This document shows positions 35,336-43,264 of a stretch of DNA of 64,000 nucleotides, in pieces. The position numbers and the translations under genes were made by a program. The notes under the pieces were generated by a model, which ran no database searches, was not told the origin of the DNA, and worked only from the letters and a program-made list of their open reading frames with translations. Position 1 is the first letter of the stretch; the number at the start of each line of letters is the position of its first letter. This DNA is from CAVVNP01 sp963800235 (GTDB taxonomy: Bacteria > Actinomycetota > Acidimicrobiia > Acidimicrobiales > Iamiaceae): NCBI GenBank assembly GCA_963800235.1, contig CAWDAD010000003.1, forward strand, positions 372,001 to 436,000, given 5' to 3'.

Positions 35336-36760
35336 ATGGCATCCGACCTGACGGGGCTGGCGGCGACGTGCGGTGCGGTGTGGGAGCACGACATCACCCC
35401 GACGCTGCAGGAGTACGTCCGCATCCCGAACGTGTCCCCCGCCTTCGACGCCGGCTGGGCCGACGCCGGCCACATGGACGACGCCGTGGCGCTGGCCCGG
35501 CAGTGGTGCGAGGGCCGGCCGGTCGACGGGCTCTCGGCCGAGGTGGTCCGGCTGCCCGGGCGCACGCCGGTGCTCCTGGTCGAGGTGCCGGCCACGGTCG
35601 AGGGCGCCGGCACGGTGCTGCTCTACGGGCACCTCGACAAGCAGCCGCCCATGACCGAGGGCTGGCGGACCGGCCGCGGCCCCTGGGAGCCCGTGATCGA
35701 GGACGGCCGCCTCTACGGGCGGGGCGGCGCCGACGACGGCTACGCCACCTTCGCCGCCACCACGGCGATCGAGGCGGTCCAGGCCGCCGGCCTCGCCCAC
35801 GCCCGCTGCATCGTGCTGATCGAGTGCAGCGAGGAGAGCGGAAGCCCCGACCTGCCCGCCCACGTCGACCACCTGGCCGACCGCATCGGCCGTCCCGAGC
35901 TGGTGGTCTGCCTCGACTCGGGCTGCGCCTCCTACGACCGGCTCTGGTGCACCACCTCGCTGCGGGGGATGCTCACCGCCCGCCTGCGGGTCGACGTGCT
36001 GACCGAGGGGGTGCACTCGGGCAGCGCCAGCGGGGCGGTGCCCGGGTCGTTCCGCCTCCTCCGCCAGATCCTCGACCGCCTGGAGGACAGCGGCACCGGC
36101 CGGGTGCTGGTCCCCGAGCTCTGGGTCGACGTGCCGCCGGGCCGCCGGCAGGAGGCGGTCGACGTCACCGGCGACGGGCTGGGCGACCCCGCCTTCCCCT
36201 ACGTGGACGGCGTGCGGCCGGCCCGCGACACACCCCTGCAGCGGCTGCTGGCCCGCACGTGGGAGCCCACGCTCACCACCATCGGGGCCGGGGGGCTCCC
36301 GCCCTGGGGCGAGTCCGGCAACGTGCTGCGCCCCTGGACCGAGGTGGTGCTGTCGTTCCGGCTGCCGCCCACCTGCCCCGCCGGAGCGGCCGCCGACGCC
36401 CTGACCGCCACCGCCGAGGCCCAGCCGCCCGACGGCGCCCGGGTCGGCTTCGACGTGGTCGAGGCCGCCACCGGCTGGAACGCGCCCCCGACCGAGCCGT
36501 GGCTGCGGACCGCGCTCGACCACGCCTCGACCGAGCTGTGGGGGCGGCCGGCACGGTCGATCGGCGAGGGCGGCAGCATCCCGTTCATGGCCATGCTCGG
36601 CGAGCGGTTCCCCGACGCCCAGTTCCTCGTCACCGGCGTGCTCGGCCCCGGCTCGAACGCCCACGGGCCGAACGAGTTCCTCGACCTCGCCACCGGGCGT
36701 CGGGTCACCGCCACCGTCGCCCACGTGCTGGCCGCCCACGCCGACCGGGCCCGGTGCTGA
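35336..36760 (+). CDS. M20 family metallopeptidase (474 aa)
   Basis: This is a zinc aminoacylase/carboxypeptidase-type hydrolase. Metal ligands are in LLYGHLDKQP (His and the following catalytic Asp), GRGGADDGYA (bridging Asp), IECSEESGSPD (catalytic and metal Glu), LDSGCASYD, and GSNAHGPNEF near the end. The lid domain (LRGMLTARLRVDVLTEGVHSG) is present. Length is normal for dipeptidase-type M20 members. The ATG at 35336 lies 85 bases from the divergent lipoprotein start. Peptide or N-acyl amino acid substrates are both possible. Confidence 0.9.
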   Translation: MASDLTGLAATCGAVWEHDITPTLQEYVRIPNVSPAFDAGWADAGHMDDAVALARQWCEGRPVDGLSAEVVRLPGRTPVLLVEVPATVEGAGTVLLYGHLDKQPPMTEGWRTGRGPWEPVIEDGRLYGRGGADDGYATFAATTAIEAVQAAGLAHARCIVLIECSEESGSPDLPAHVDHLADRIGRPELVVCLDSGCASYDRLWCTTSLRGMLTARLRVDVLTEGVHSGSASGAVPGSFRLLRQILDRLEDSGTGRVLVPELWVDVPPGRRQEAVDVTGDGLGDPAFPYVDGVRPARDTPLQRLLARTWEPTLTTIGAGGLPPWGESGNVLRPWTEVVLSFRLPPTCPAGAAADALTATAEAQPPDGARVGFDVVEAATGWNAPPTEPWLRTALDHASTELWGRPARSIGEGGSIPFMAMLGERFPDAQFLVTGVLGPGSNAHGPNEFLDLATGRRVTATVAHVLAAHADRARC

Positions 36761-36879
36761 GCGCCGCGCCGAGGCGGAACGGGTCGAACACGTGCGCGCT
36801 CGCACCATCCACCACGAACCCGCGCCCGGCCCCTACCGTCCGGCGATGGCCAGGCCGCGGCGCTACTCACGAGCACCGG

Positions 36880-37074
36880 GTGAGCACCCAGGTCCGGCTG
36901 CCCGAGTCGCTCCACCAGCGGCTGCACGACGAGGCCGGCCAGCGCGACGTGTCGGTCAACCTGCTCGTCACCCGAGCGGTCAGCGACTACCTCGCCCGGC
37001 TCCCCGACATCGCCGCGGTCACCGCCCCGGCCGTCGCCGCGCCCCCGGCGGCCGCGCCCGAGGAGCCGGCGTGA
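36880..37074 (+). CDS. Ribbon-helix-helix (CopG/Arc type) protein; start uncertain (64 aa as read)
   Basis: This is a small DNA-binding or antitoxin-like protein. The strand VSTQVRLPESLHQRL and the helices DEAGQRDVSVNLLVTRAVSDYL form a ribbon-helix-helix fold, followed by an Ala/Pro tail. The GTG at 36880 has no ribosome-binding site. An ATG at 36846, seven bases behind a TACCGT box (36834-36839), reads MARPRRY in another frame. Deleting one base near 36867 would join it to HEHRVSTQV, a more usual family start. The stop overlaps the methyltransferase GTG, so it probably regulates or partners that gene. Confidence 0.65.
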   Translation: MSTQVRLPESLHQRLHDEAGQRDVSVNLLVTRAVSDYLARLPDIAAVTAPAVAAPPAAAPEEPA

Positions 37075-38528
37075 CGACGCCCCGGCGACGGCGGACGCCC
37101 ACCGCGACCCGCGCCTTCGGCACCGGCCGGCGCGAGGCCCACGACGCCTCGGGCTTCTACGACCGGTTCGAGGCACCGTCCATCTCCGCCGACGACGACG
37201 TCAAGCCGGCACCCGACCTGCACGGCGAGGAGCTGATCCACGGCGACGCCCGCGACATGGCCCAGCTCCCCGACCGCTGCGTCGCTCTGGTGGTCACCTC
37301 GCCGCCGTACTTCGCCGGCAAGGCCTACGAGGCCGACCTCACCGCCAACGACGTGCCGGGCACCTACGCCGAGTACCTCGACCTGCTCCGGGACGTGTTC
37401 GCCGAGTGCACCCGCGTGCTCGAGCCCGGTGGCCGCATCGCGGTGAACGTGGCCAACCTGGGCCGCAAGCCGTACCGGTCGCTCGCCGCCGACGTCATCC
37501 GCATCCTGCAGGACGACCACGGCCTGCTGCTCCGGGGGGAGATCGTCTGGCAGAAGGCCGACGGCGCCGGCGGCAACTGCGCGTGGGGATCGTTCGGCTC
37601 GCCGGTCAACCCGGTGCTGCGCGACCTCACCGAGCGGGTGATCGTGGCCTCCAAGGGCCGCTTCGACCGGGCCGTGCCGCCCCGCCACCGCCAGGCCCGG
37701 GGCCTCCCCCACCGGCCGACCATCACCAACGACGACTTCATGCAGTCGACCCTCGACCTGTGGCACCTGCCGACCGAGTCGGCCAGGCGGGTCGGCCACC
37801 CGGCGCCCTTCCCGGTCGAGCTGCCGGCCCGGCTCATCGACCTCTACACCTTCGAGGGCGACCTGGTCCTCGACCCCTTCCTCGGCGCCGGCACCACCGC
37901 GGTGGCGGCCAAGCAGCGCGGCCGTCGCTGGATCGGCTACGACCTCGACCCCGACTACCTGGCCATCGCCCGCGCGCGCGTCGCCGATGCCGTCGTCGAC
38001 GACGACGGCGCCACGAGCGTCCCCTCCCGGGCGGCCACGCGCGGCAAGGCGGCGCAGGCCCTGGCCGAGGAGGTCCTGGCCGACGCCGGCTTCCGCATCG
38101 CCAAGGTCAAGCACCGCATCCCCCGGCTCGGCATCACCGTCGACGTGGTGGCCGTCGACGCCGACGACCAGCCGTGGTGGTTCGACGTCACCGGCGCCTT
38201 CACCACGCCCCGGGGCGGGTTGATCCGCACCGACACCCTCTGGAGGTGCCTCGGCCGGGCCGGGGTCATCGCCGCCAGGGGCGACGACCAGCCCCCGCTC
38301 GTGCTGCTCACCTCGTACCTGCCGCCGGCCCGCAGCGTCGGCGACCACGCCCTCCGCGCCCTGGTGCCCGCCCTCGGCCAGTCGCAGCCGCGCTGGCCGG
38401 TGCACGACGCGGTCGAGATGCTCGACGCAGCCGGGCAAGGGCGCCTCGCCGCCTACGCCGCCGGCGGCAGGGTCCACGAACGCCTGCCCGGCTTCTGGAC
38501 CGACGCCGAGCTGCACGGCGGCACCTGA
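37071..38528 (+). CDS. Site-specific DNA methyltransferase with C-terminal extra domain (485 aa)
   Basis: This is a beta-class DNA amino-methyltransferase (N4-cytosine or N6-adenine). The catalytic TSPPYFAGKAY is near residue 76 and comes before the SAM-binding DPFLGAGTT near residue 270, the order of the beta class. Residues about 325-485 form a further domain (ALAEEVLADAGFRIAKVK, GITVDVVAVDADD, WWFDVTGAF) that resembles a PD-(D/E)XK nuclease core in outline but lacks the final Lys. The GTG overlaps the ribbon-helix-helix gene stop. The unknown gene 31 bases downstream may be the matching nuclease. Confidence 0.83.
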   Translation: MTTPRRRRTPTATRAFGTGRREAHDASGFYDRFEAPSISADDDVKPAPDLHGEELIHGDARDMAQLPDRCVALVVTSPPYFAGKAYEADLTANDVPGTYAEYLDLLRDVFAECTRVLEPGGRIAVNVANLGRKPYRSLAADVIRILQDDHGLLLRGEIVWQKADGAGGNCAWGSFGSPVNPVLRDLTERVIVASKGRFDRAVPPRHRQARGLPHRPTITNDDFMQSTLDLWHLPTESARRVGHPAPFPVELPARLIDLYTFEGDLVLDPFLGAGTTAVAAKQRGRRWIGYDLDPDYLAIARARVADAVVDDDGATSVPSRAATRGKAAQALAEEVLADAGFRIAKVKHRIPRLGITVDVVAVDADDQPWWFDVTGAFTTPRGGLIRTDTLWRCLGRAGVIAARGDDQPPLVLLTSYLPPARSVGDHALRALVPALGQSQPRWPVHDAVEMLDAAGQGRLAAYAAGGRVHERLPGFWTDAELHGGT

Positions 38529-38558
38529 CGTGTCGGCCGGTTCGCCGGCGGGGCCGAC

Positions 38559-39554
38559 GTGGCGTCGCTGAGGACCCACGTCAGCGAGCTGGCCACCGCC
38601 GTCGGCACCCTCGGCCTCGACCTCACCGAGGCCCTCGCCCACCCGCCACCGCAGCTCGTCGGCGTCGACTTCCTCACCCTCATCGAGCTGCGGGACGCCC
38701 ACGCCGCCGGCGAGCTGGGCGAGCTGTTCGCCGCCTCCTGGCGCAACGGCCGGGCCTTCCTCGAGGCGACCGACGGTCTGCGGGGCCGGCTGCCGGTGCG
38801 GGTCGAGTGGCGGGGGCCGCAGCGGCCGGTCGGTCGCGACCCGGTGCCGGCCGACCTGCGCATCGACCACGTCTTCCTGGTGTCGGTCAAGGAGCGGTCG
38901 AAGGTGCTGCACAACCTGTCGCCGAACGGGCTGTTCGGCGACGGCCGCGACCGCGGCAACTGGTACGCCGTGGTCGCGCCCGGCGAGCTGCAGGCCCTCT
39001 ACGACGCCACGCGCGAGGTGGCGGCCGTCGACGACCTGCCCGACGCGGCGACCGAGCTCACCAAGGCCGAGGCCGGCCGCCTCACCGCCCCGCTCCCCGA
39101 TCGCCGCTGGCCGGACGAGCTGGCGGGCCCGTACCGCGCCCTGGCCCGGGCGGTGTCGATCGCCAGCGCCGAGCGGTGGAACGAGCGCCTCGCCGACCCC
39201 GCCGCCCGGGAGCTGCAGCTCTGGCACCTGCTCCGCCTGGCGCCGGCGCCCTACTTCCTGCTCGGCGCTTCCCGGACCGACCGGCTGCGGCTGCGGGTCG
39301 ACACCCCGTGGGACTGGCGGCAGCGGTGGCGGCTCGTGGCCCTCGACCTCGAGCCCGACCTCGACGCCGGCCAGCCCCAGGTCCGCTGGCGCGGCCACGT
39401 CGCGGCCGCCGCCGCGAACTGCGACGAGGAGCGGGTGGTCGAGGGCGTGGTCGAGATCCGCTGGTCCCACGGCCGCTTCGCCGGTGCCCCCGAGGCCAAG
39501 GTCCAGCTCCACACCCGCCACGAGGACGTGCCCGGCTACACCCCGCTCCGCTGA
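38559..39554 (+). CDS. Unknown protein, possible restriction endonuclease (331 aa)
   Basis: I do not recognise the family with certainty. It follows the DNA methyltransferase by 30 bases on the same strand. The segment RIDHVFLVSVKERSK, then LHNLSPNGLF, has the Asp, hydrophobic strand and x-x-Lys spacing seen in some PD-(D/E)XK nucleases, with Ser in place of the usual acidic residue. The remainder is an alpha/beta protein with a helical middle (ARAVSIASAERWNERL) and a strand-rich end. No helicase, ATPase or HNH motif is seen. It could equally be a partner protein of unknown function. Confidence 0.6.
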   Translation: MASLRTHVSELATAVGTLGLDLTEALAHPPPQLVGVDFLTLIELRDAHAAGELGELFAASWRNGRAFLEATDGLRGRLPVRVEWRGPQRPVGRDPVPADLRIDHVFLVSVKERSKVLHNLSPNGLFGDGRDRGNWYAVVAPGELQALYDATREVAAVDDLPDAATELTKAEAGRLTAPLPDRRWPDELAGPYRALARAVSIASAERWNERLADPAARELQLWHLLRLAPAPYFLLGASRTDRLRLRVDTPWDWRQRWRLVALDLEPDLDAGQPQVRWRGHVAAAAANCDEERVVEGVVEIRWSHGRFAGAPEAKVQLHTRHEDVPGYTPLR

Positions 39555-39572
39555 CCGGCCGCCGCCCAGGGG

Positions 39573-41270
39573 CTACCCGAGCGCCGGCGCGTGGCGGGAC
39601 AGGATGCGCTCGACGTCGACGCCGGCGGGCAACGAGCCGAGGGCGTGGCCCCAGTCGCGGTCGAGGCGGCTGCGGCAGAAGGCGTCGGCCACCGCCGGGT
39701 CGCCGTGGCGCACCAGCAGCGACCCCTGGAGCACCAGCGCCATGTCCTCGACCAGGCGCCGAGCCCGGCGCTCGACGTCGTCGAGGTCGGTCAGCTCCTT
39801 CTCCAGCCGGGCCACCGCCTCGTCGAGCCGGCGGTCGGCACCCGCCGCCTCGTGCACCTCGTCGAGGAAGGCGGTCAGCGCCTCGGGGCTGCGGCCCATG
39901 GCCCGGAGCACGTCGAGGCACATGACGTTGCCCGACCCCTCCCAGATGCCGTTCAGGGGGCTCTGCCGGAACAGGCGGGGCAGGACCGACTCCTCGACGT
40001 AGCCGTTGCCGCCGTGGCACTCGAGCGCCTCGGCGGCGTGCACCGGCGCCCGCTTGCAGACCCAGTACTTCACCACGGGCGTGGCCAGCCGCTGGAGCAG
40101 CCGCTCGTGCTCGAGCGGGGACCCCTCGGAGTCGCCCCGCGCCACCGCGTCGAACGCCCGAGCCAGCCGCAGCACCGTCACCGTGGCGGCCTCCGACTCG
40201 ACGGCCAGATCGGCCAGCACCTGCTGCATGAGCGGCTGGTCGGCCAGGCGCCGGCCGAAGGCGGACCGGTGGGCGGTGTGGTGCAGGGCCTGGGCGGTGC
40301 CCAGCCGCAGCACCGCGGTCGAGCCGAGGATGCAGTCGAGGCGGGTGTGGTTGACCATCTCGATGATGGTCGGCACGCCCCGGCCCTCGTCGCCGACCCG
40401 CCAGCCGACGGTGCCGGACAGCTCGATCTCGCTCGAGGCGTTCGACCGGTCGCCGAGCTTGTCCTTCAACCGCTGGATGCGGAAGGGGTTGCGGCTGCCG
40501 TCGTCGAGCACCCGGGGCACGGCGAAGCAGGTCAGACCGCCGGGCGCCTGGGCCAGCACCAGGAACAGGTCGCTCATCGGCGCCGAGCAGAACCACTTGT
40601 GACCGGTGAGGAGGTACTCGGTGCCGGCCGGGCCGGACGCCGAGGGGGCCACCGGCTCCGCGCTCGTCCGGTTGGCCCGCACGTCGGAGCCGCCCTGCTT
40701 CTCGGTCATGCCCATGCCGGCGATGGCCGAGCGCTTGTCGGGGTCGTCGTCGCGCAGCAGGGGTGAGTAGCTGCGGGCGGTGAGCCTCGGCTCCCACCGC
40801 TCGGCCAGGTCGGGGGCGTGGCGCAGCGCCGGCACCACCGAGTAGGTCATCGAGATCGGGCAGGTGTGGCCGGCCTCGGCCTGGGACCAGACCACGAGTC
40901 CGGCGGCGCGGGCCACGTGGGCCCCCGGACGGGGATCGGCCCACGGGGCGCCGTGCAGGCCGGCCCCGGTCGCCACCTCCATGAGCCGGTGGTACCAGGG
41001 GTGGTACACGACCTCGTCGACCCGGTGGCCGAACCGGTCGTGGGTCCGCAGCTGCGGCGGGTTGGCGTTGGCGACCGTGCCCCACTCGATGGCCTCGGCG
41101 GACCCGGCGCGCCGTCCCAGCGCCGACAGGTCCGCCGCCGCCCAGCCCGCCCCCTCCCGCTCGACCGCCTCGACCAGCGCCCGGTCGGCCGAGAAGACGT
41201 CGTAGCCCTCGAGCGGCGGCGGCTGGTTGGTGACCTCGTGGGTGACGGCGGGACCGGGCGACGGGCTCAT
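39573..41270 (-). CDS. Acyl-CoA dehydrogenase, AidB-like (565 aa)
   Basis: This is a flavin-dependent acyl-CoA dehydrogenase of the larger AidB/isovaleryl type. Diagnostic stretches are MTEKQGGSDVRAN, LTGHKWFCSAPMSD, RLKDKLGDRSNASSEIEL, and ECHGGNGYVEES with IWEGSGNV. In E. coli, AidB is induced in the alkylation (adaptive) response, although most relatives are plain dehydrogenases. The ATG at 41270 follows a TAGCCT box (41283-41278 on this strand) by seven bases, so a leaderless message is possible. It ends 18 bases from the 3' end of the putative nuclease gene on the opposite strand. Confidence 0.88.
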   Translation of the reverse strand: MSPSPGPAVTHEVTNQPPPLEGYDVFSADRALVEAVEREGAGWAAADLSALGRRAGSAEAIEWGTVANANPPQLRTHDRFGHRVDEVVYHPWYHRLMEVATGAGLHGAPWADPRPGAHVARAAGLVVWSQAEAGHTCPISMTYSVVPALRHAPDLAERWEPRLTARSYSPLLRDDDPDKRSAIAGMGMTEKQGGSDVRANRTSAEPVAPSASGPAGTEYLLTGHKWFCSAPMSDLFLVLAQAPGGLTCFAVPRVLDDGSRNPFRIQRLKDKLGDRSNASSEIELSGTVGWRVGDEGRGVPTIIEMVNHTRLDCILGSTAVLRLGTAQALHHTAHRSAFGRRLADQPLMQQVLADLAVESEAATVTVLRLARAFDAVARGDSEGSPLEHERLLQRLATPVVKYWVCKRAPVHAAEALECHGGNGYVEESVLPRLFRQSPLNGIWEGSGNVMCLDVLRAMGRSPEALTAFLDEVHEAAGADRRLDEAVARLEKELTDLDDVERRARRLVEDMALVLQGSLLVRHGDPAVADAFCRSRLDRDWGHALGSLPAGVDVERILSRHAPALG

Positions 41271-41310
41271 GGTGGTCAGGCTAGGAACCGGGCTGCGTAC
41301 CATGCGCCGC

Positions 41311-42369
41311 ATGTCGACCAGCGGCGGGACCCGGGCGATCGTCGCCGCCTTCCTCGCCAACCTGGGCATCGCGGTCGCCAAGTTCGCCGGCTTCCTCGTC
41401 ACCGGCTCCAGCTCGATGCTGGCCGAGAGCATCCACTCCGTCGCCGACACCGGCAACCAGGGCCTGCTCCTCCTCGGCAACAAGCGGTCCCAGCGCGACG
41501 CCACCGCCGAGCACCCCTTCGGCTTCGGCCGGGAGCGGTACTTCTGGTCCTTCATCGTGGCGGTGGTGCTGTTCCTGCTCGGGGGCGTCTTCGCCCTGTT
41601 CGAGGGCTACGAGAAGGTCGTCCACCCCCACCAGATCGAGTCCGCCCCGGTGGCGCTGGTGATCCTGCTGGTCGCCATGGGGGCCGAGGGCATGTCGTTC
41701 CGCACCGCCATGCGGGAGTCCTCCGGCGACCGGCGGAGCCACTCGCTGCTCGGCTACATCCGCCGGTCGAAGAGCCCCGAGCTGCCGGTGGTGCTGCTCG
41801 AGGACTTCGCCGCCCTCACCGGCCTGGTGTGCGCCCTGACCGCCCTCGGCGCCGCGGTGATCACCGGCGACGGCCGCTGGGACGGCGTCGGCACGCTGGC
41901 CATCGGCACCCTGCTCGTCACCGTGGCCGGCCTCCTGGCGGTGGAGATGAAGAGCCTGCTGATCGGTGAGTCCGCCAGCCCCGACGTGCGGCGTCGCATC
42001 GTCGCGGCCCTCGAGGCCGACGAGCAGGTCGACCGGGTCATCCACCTGCGCACCGAGCACCTCGGACCCGAGGAGCTGCTGGTCGGCACCAAGGTCGCCT
42101 TCGCCCCCTCCCTCGACGCCGCCACCGTGGCCGCCGCCATCGACCGGGCCGAGGCCGCCATCCGCGCCGACGTCCCCGAGGCCCACCTCATCTACATCGA
42201 GCCGGACCTCGACCGTGCTCTGCTTCCCCGGGCGGGGCCCCAACCCGTGCTTCTTCCCCGGGCGGGGCCCCAACCCCGCCCTCCTCCGCCTGAGCGGCGC
42301 ATGAATTGCGCCGCTCGCGGCCGTGCTGCCTCCCCGGGCGGGGCCCCAACCCCGCCCTCCTCCGCCTGA
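41311..42369 (+). CDS. Cation diffusion facilitator transporter with repeat-derived tail (352 aa)
   Basis: This is a CDF-family metal/proton antiporter. The motif SSSMLAESIHSVADTGNQ (helix II, metal residues), HPFGFGRERYFW, and LLEDFAALTGL (helix V) are typical, followed by the cytoplasmic ferredoxin-like domain ending LIYIEPDLDRA. About 50 further residues (PRAGPQP, PPPPERRMN, and so on) are encoded by the 76-base repeat array, and the stop codon lies in the second repeat copy. The start could be ATG 41311 or 41302. The divergent AidB-like gene begins 41 bases away. Confidence 0.88.
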   Translation: MSTSGGTRAIVAAFLANLGIAVAKFAGFLVTGSSSMLAESIHSVADTGNQGLLLLGNKRSQRDATAEHPFGFGRERYFWSFIVAVVLFLLGGVFALFEGYEKVVHPHQIESAPVALVILLVAMGAEGMSFRTAMRESSGDRRSHSLLGYIRRSKSPELPVVLLEDFAALTGLVCALTALGAAVITGDGRWDGVGTLAIGTLLVTVAGLLAVEMKSLLIGESASPDVRRRIVAALEADEQVDRVIHLRTEHLGPEELLVGTKVAFAPSLDAATVAAAIDRAEAAIRADVPEAHLIYIEPDLDRALLPRAGPQPVLLPRAGPQPRPPPPERRMNCAARGRAASPGGAPTPPSSA

Positions 42370-42499
42370 GCGGCGCATGAATTGCGCCGCTCGCGGCCGT
42401 GCTGCCTCCCCGGGCGGGGCCCCAACCCCGCCCTCCTCCGCCTGAGCGGCGCATGAATTGCGCCGCTCGCGGCCGTGCTGCCTCCCCGGGCGGGGCCCC
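42226..42499. repeat. 76-base tandem repeat array with hairpins
   Basis: Three near-identical 76-base units (42256-42331, 42332-42407, 42408-42483) are flanked by partial copies at 42226 and 42484. Each unit holds CCCCGGGCGGGGCCCC (at 42226, 42256, 42332, 42408, 42484) and a hairpin with 10-base arms GAGCGGCGCA and TGCGCCGCTC around TGAAT (copies at 42292, 42368 and 42444). The array runs from the 3' end of the CDF gene towards the peroxiredoxin promoter. It looks REP-like, although a transcription-terminating role is also possible. Confidence 0.85.
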
Positions 42500-42523
42500 G
42501 ACCCCGAAAGCCGACTCAACAGG

Positions 42524-42552
42524 TCGACATTCGGGAAGCCCGCCCGTAGGGT
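42524..42552 (+). promoter_or_regulatory. Promoter of the peroxiredoxin gene
   Basis: TCGACA (42524-42529), a 17-base spacer and TAGGGT (42547-42552) lie 38 bases upstream of the peroxiredoxin ATG. GAGAGGA at 42574-42580 is the ribosome-binding site. Confidence 0.55.
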
Positions 42553-42589
42553 GGCTGCAGCACACGCGACGACGAGAGGAACCTGCACC

Positions 42590-43219
42590 ATGGCCATCCG
42601 ACTGGGCGACGAGGCCCCGGACTTCACCGCCGACAGCACCGAGGGCGAGATCCACTTCCACGACTGGAAGGGCGACAGCTGGGCCGTGCTGTTCTCCCAC
42701 CCCAAGGACTTCACGCCCGTCTGCACCACCGAGCTGGGTCGGGTCGCCGGCCTCAAGCCCGAGTTCGACAAGCGCGACGTGAAGGTGGTCGGGCTGTCGG
42801 TCGACCCCCTCGACAGCCACAACGACTGGGCGGGCGACATCGAGGACGTCACCGGCAACAAGCTCAACTTCCCGCTGCTCGCCGACCCGGACCACACGGT
42901 CGCCGACGCCTACGACATGATCCATCCGAACGCCAACGACACCCTGACCGTGCGCTCGGTGTTCGTGATCGACCCGAACAACAAGGTGAAGCTGACCCTC
43001 ACCTACCCGGCCTCCACCGGCCGCAACTTCGACGAGCTGCTCCGGGTGATCGACAGCCTGCAGCTCACCGCCGGCCACCAGGTCGCCACCCCGGCGGACT
43101 GGGAGGAGGGTGACGACGTGATCGTGGCCCCCGCGGTGTCCGACGAGGACGCCAAGGCCAAGTACGGCAGCTTCGACGCCAAGAAGCCGTACCTGCGGAC
43201 GGTCCCCCAGCCCAGCTGA
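42590..43219 (+). CDS. 1-Cys peroxiredoxin, Prx6-like (209 aa)
   Basis: This is a thioredoxin-fold peroxidase that reduces hydrogen peroxide or alkyl hydroperoxides. The peroxidatic Cys is in HPKDFTPVCTTELGR. The following VVGLSVDPLDSHNDW and RSVFVIDPNNKVKLTLTYP segments and the long C-terminal dimerisation part (DWEEGDDVIVAPAVSDEDAK) place it in the Prx6 group. No second resolving Cys is seen. It has its own promoter after the repeat array, and it stands alone. Stress induction is likely by family, but no OxyR-type site was identified. Confidence 0.9.
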   Translation: MAIRLGDEAPDFTADSTEGEIHFHDWKGDSWAVLFSHPKDFTPVCTTELGRVAGLKPEFDKRDVKVVGLSVDPLDSHNDWAGDIEDVTGNKLNFPLLADPDHTVADAYDMIHPNANDTLTVRSVFVIDPNNKVKLTLTYPASTGRNFDELLRVIDSLQLTAGHQVATPADWEEGDDVIVAPAVSDEDAKAKYGSFDAKKPYLRTVPQPS

Positions 43220-43264
43220 GGTCCGCCTCCCGCCCTCGCCCGTCGCCACCGACCGCCGCACGCT

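Noticed and set aside
36792..37070. N-terminal extension of the DNA methyltransferase reading through the ribbon-helix-helix gene
   Set aside because: The extension is Arg/Pro-rich shadow coding of the ribbon-helix-helix frame, and the GTGA overlap at 37071 gives a normal start.
42256..42483. CRISPR-like array
   Set aside because: The units are uniform tandem copies without unique spacers, and no cas genes are near.
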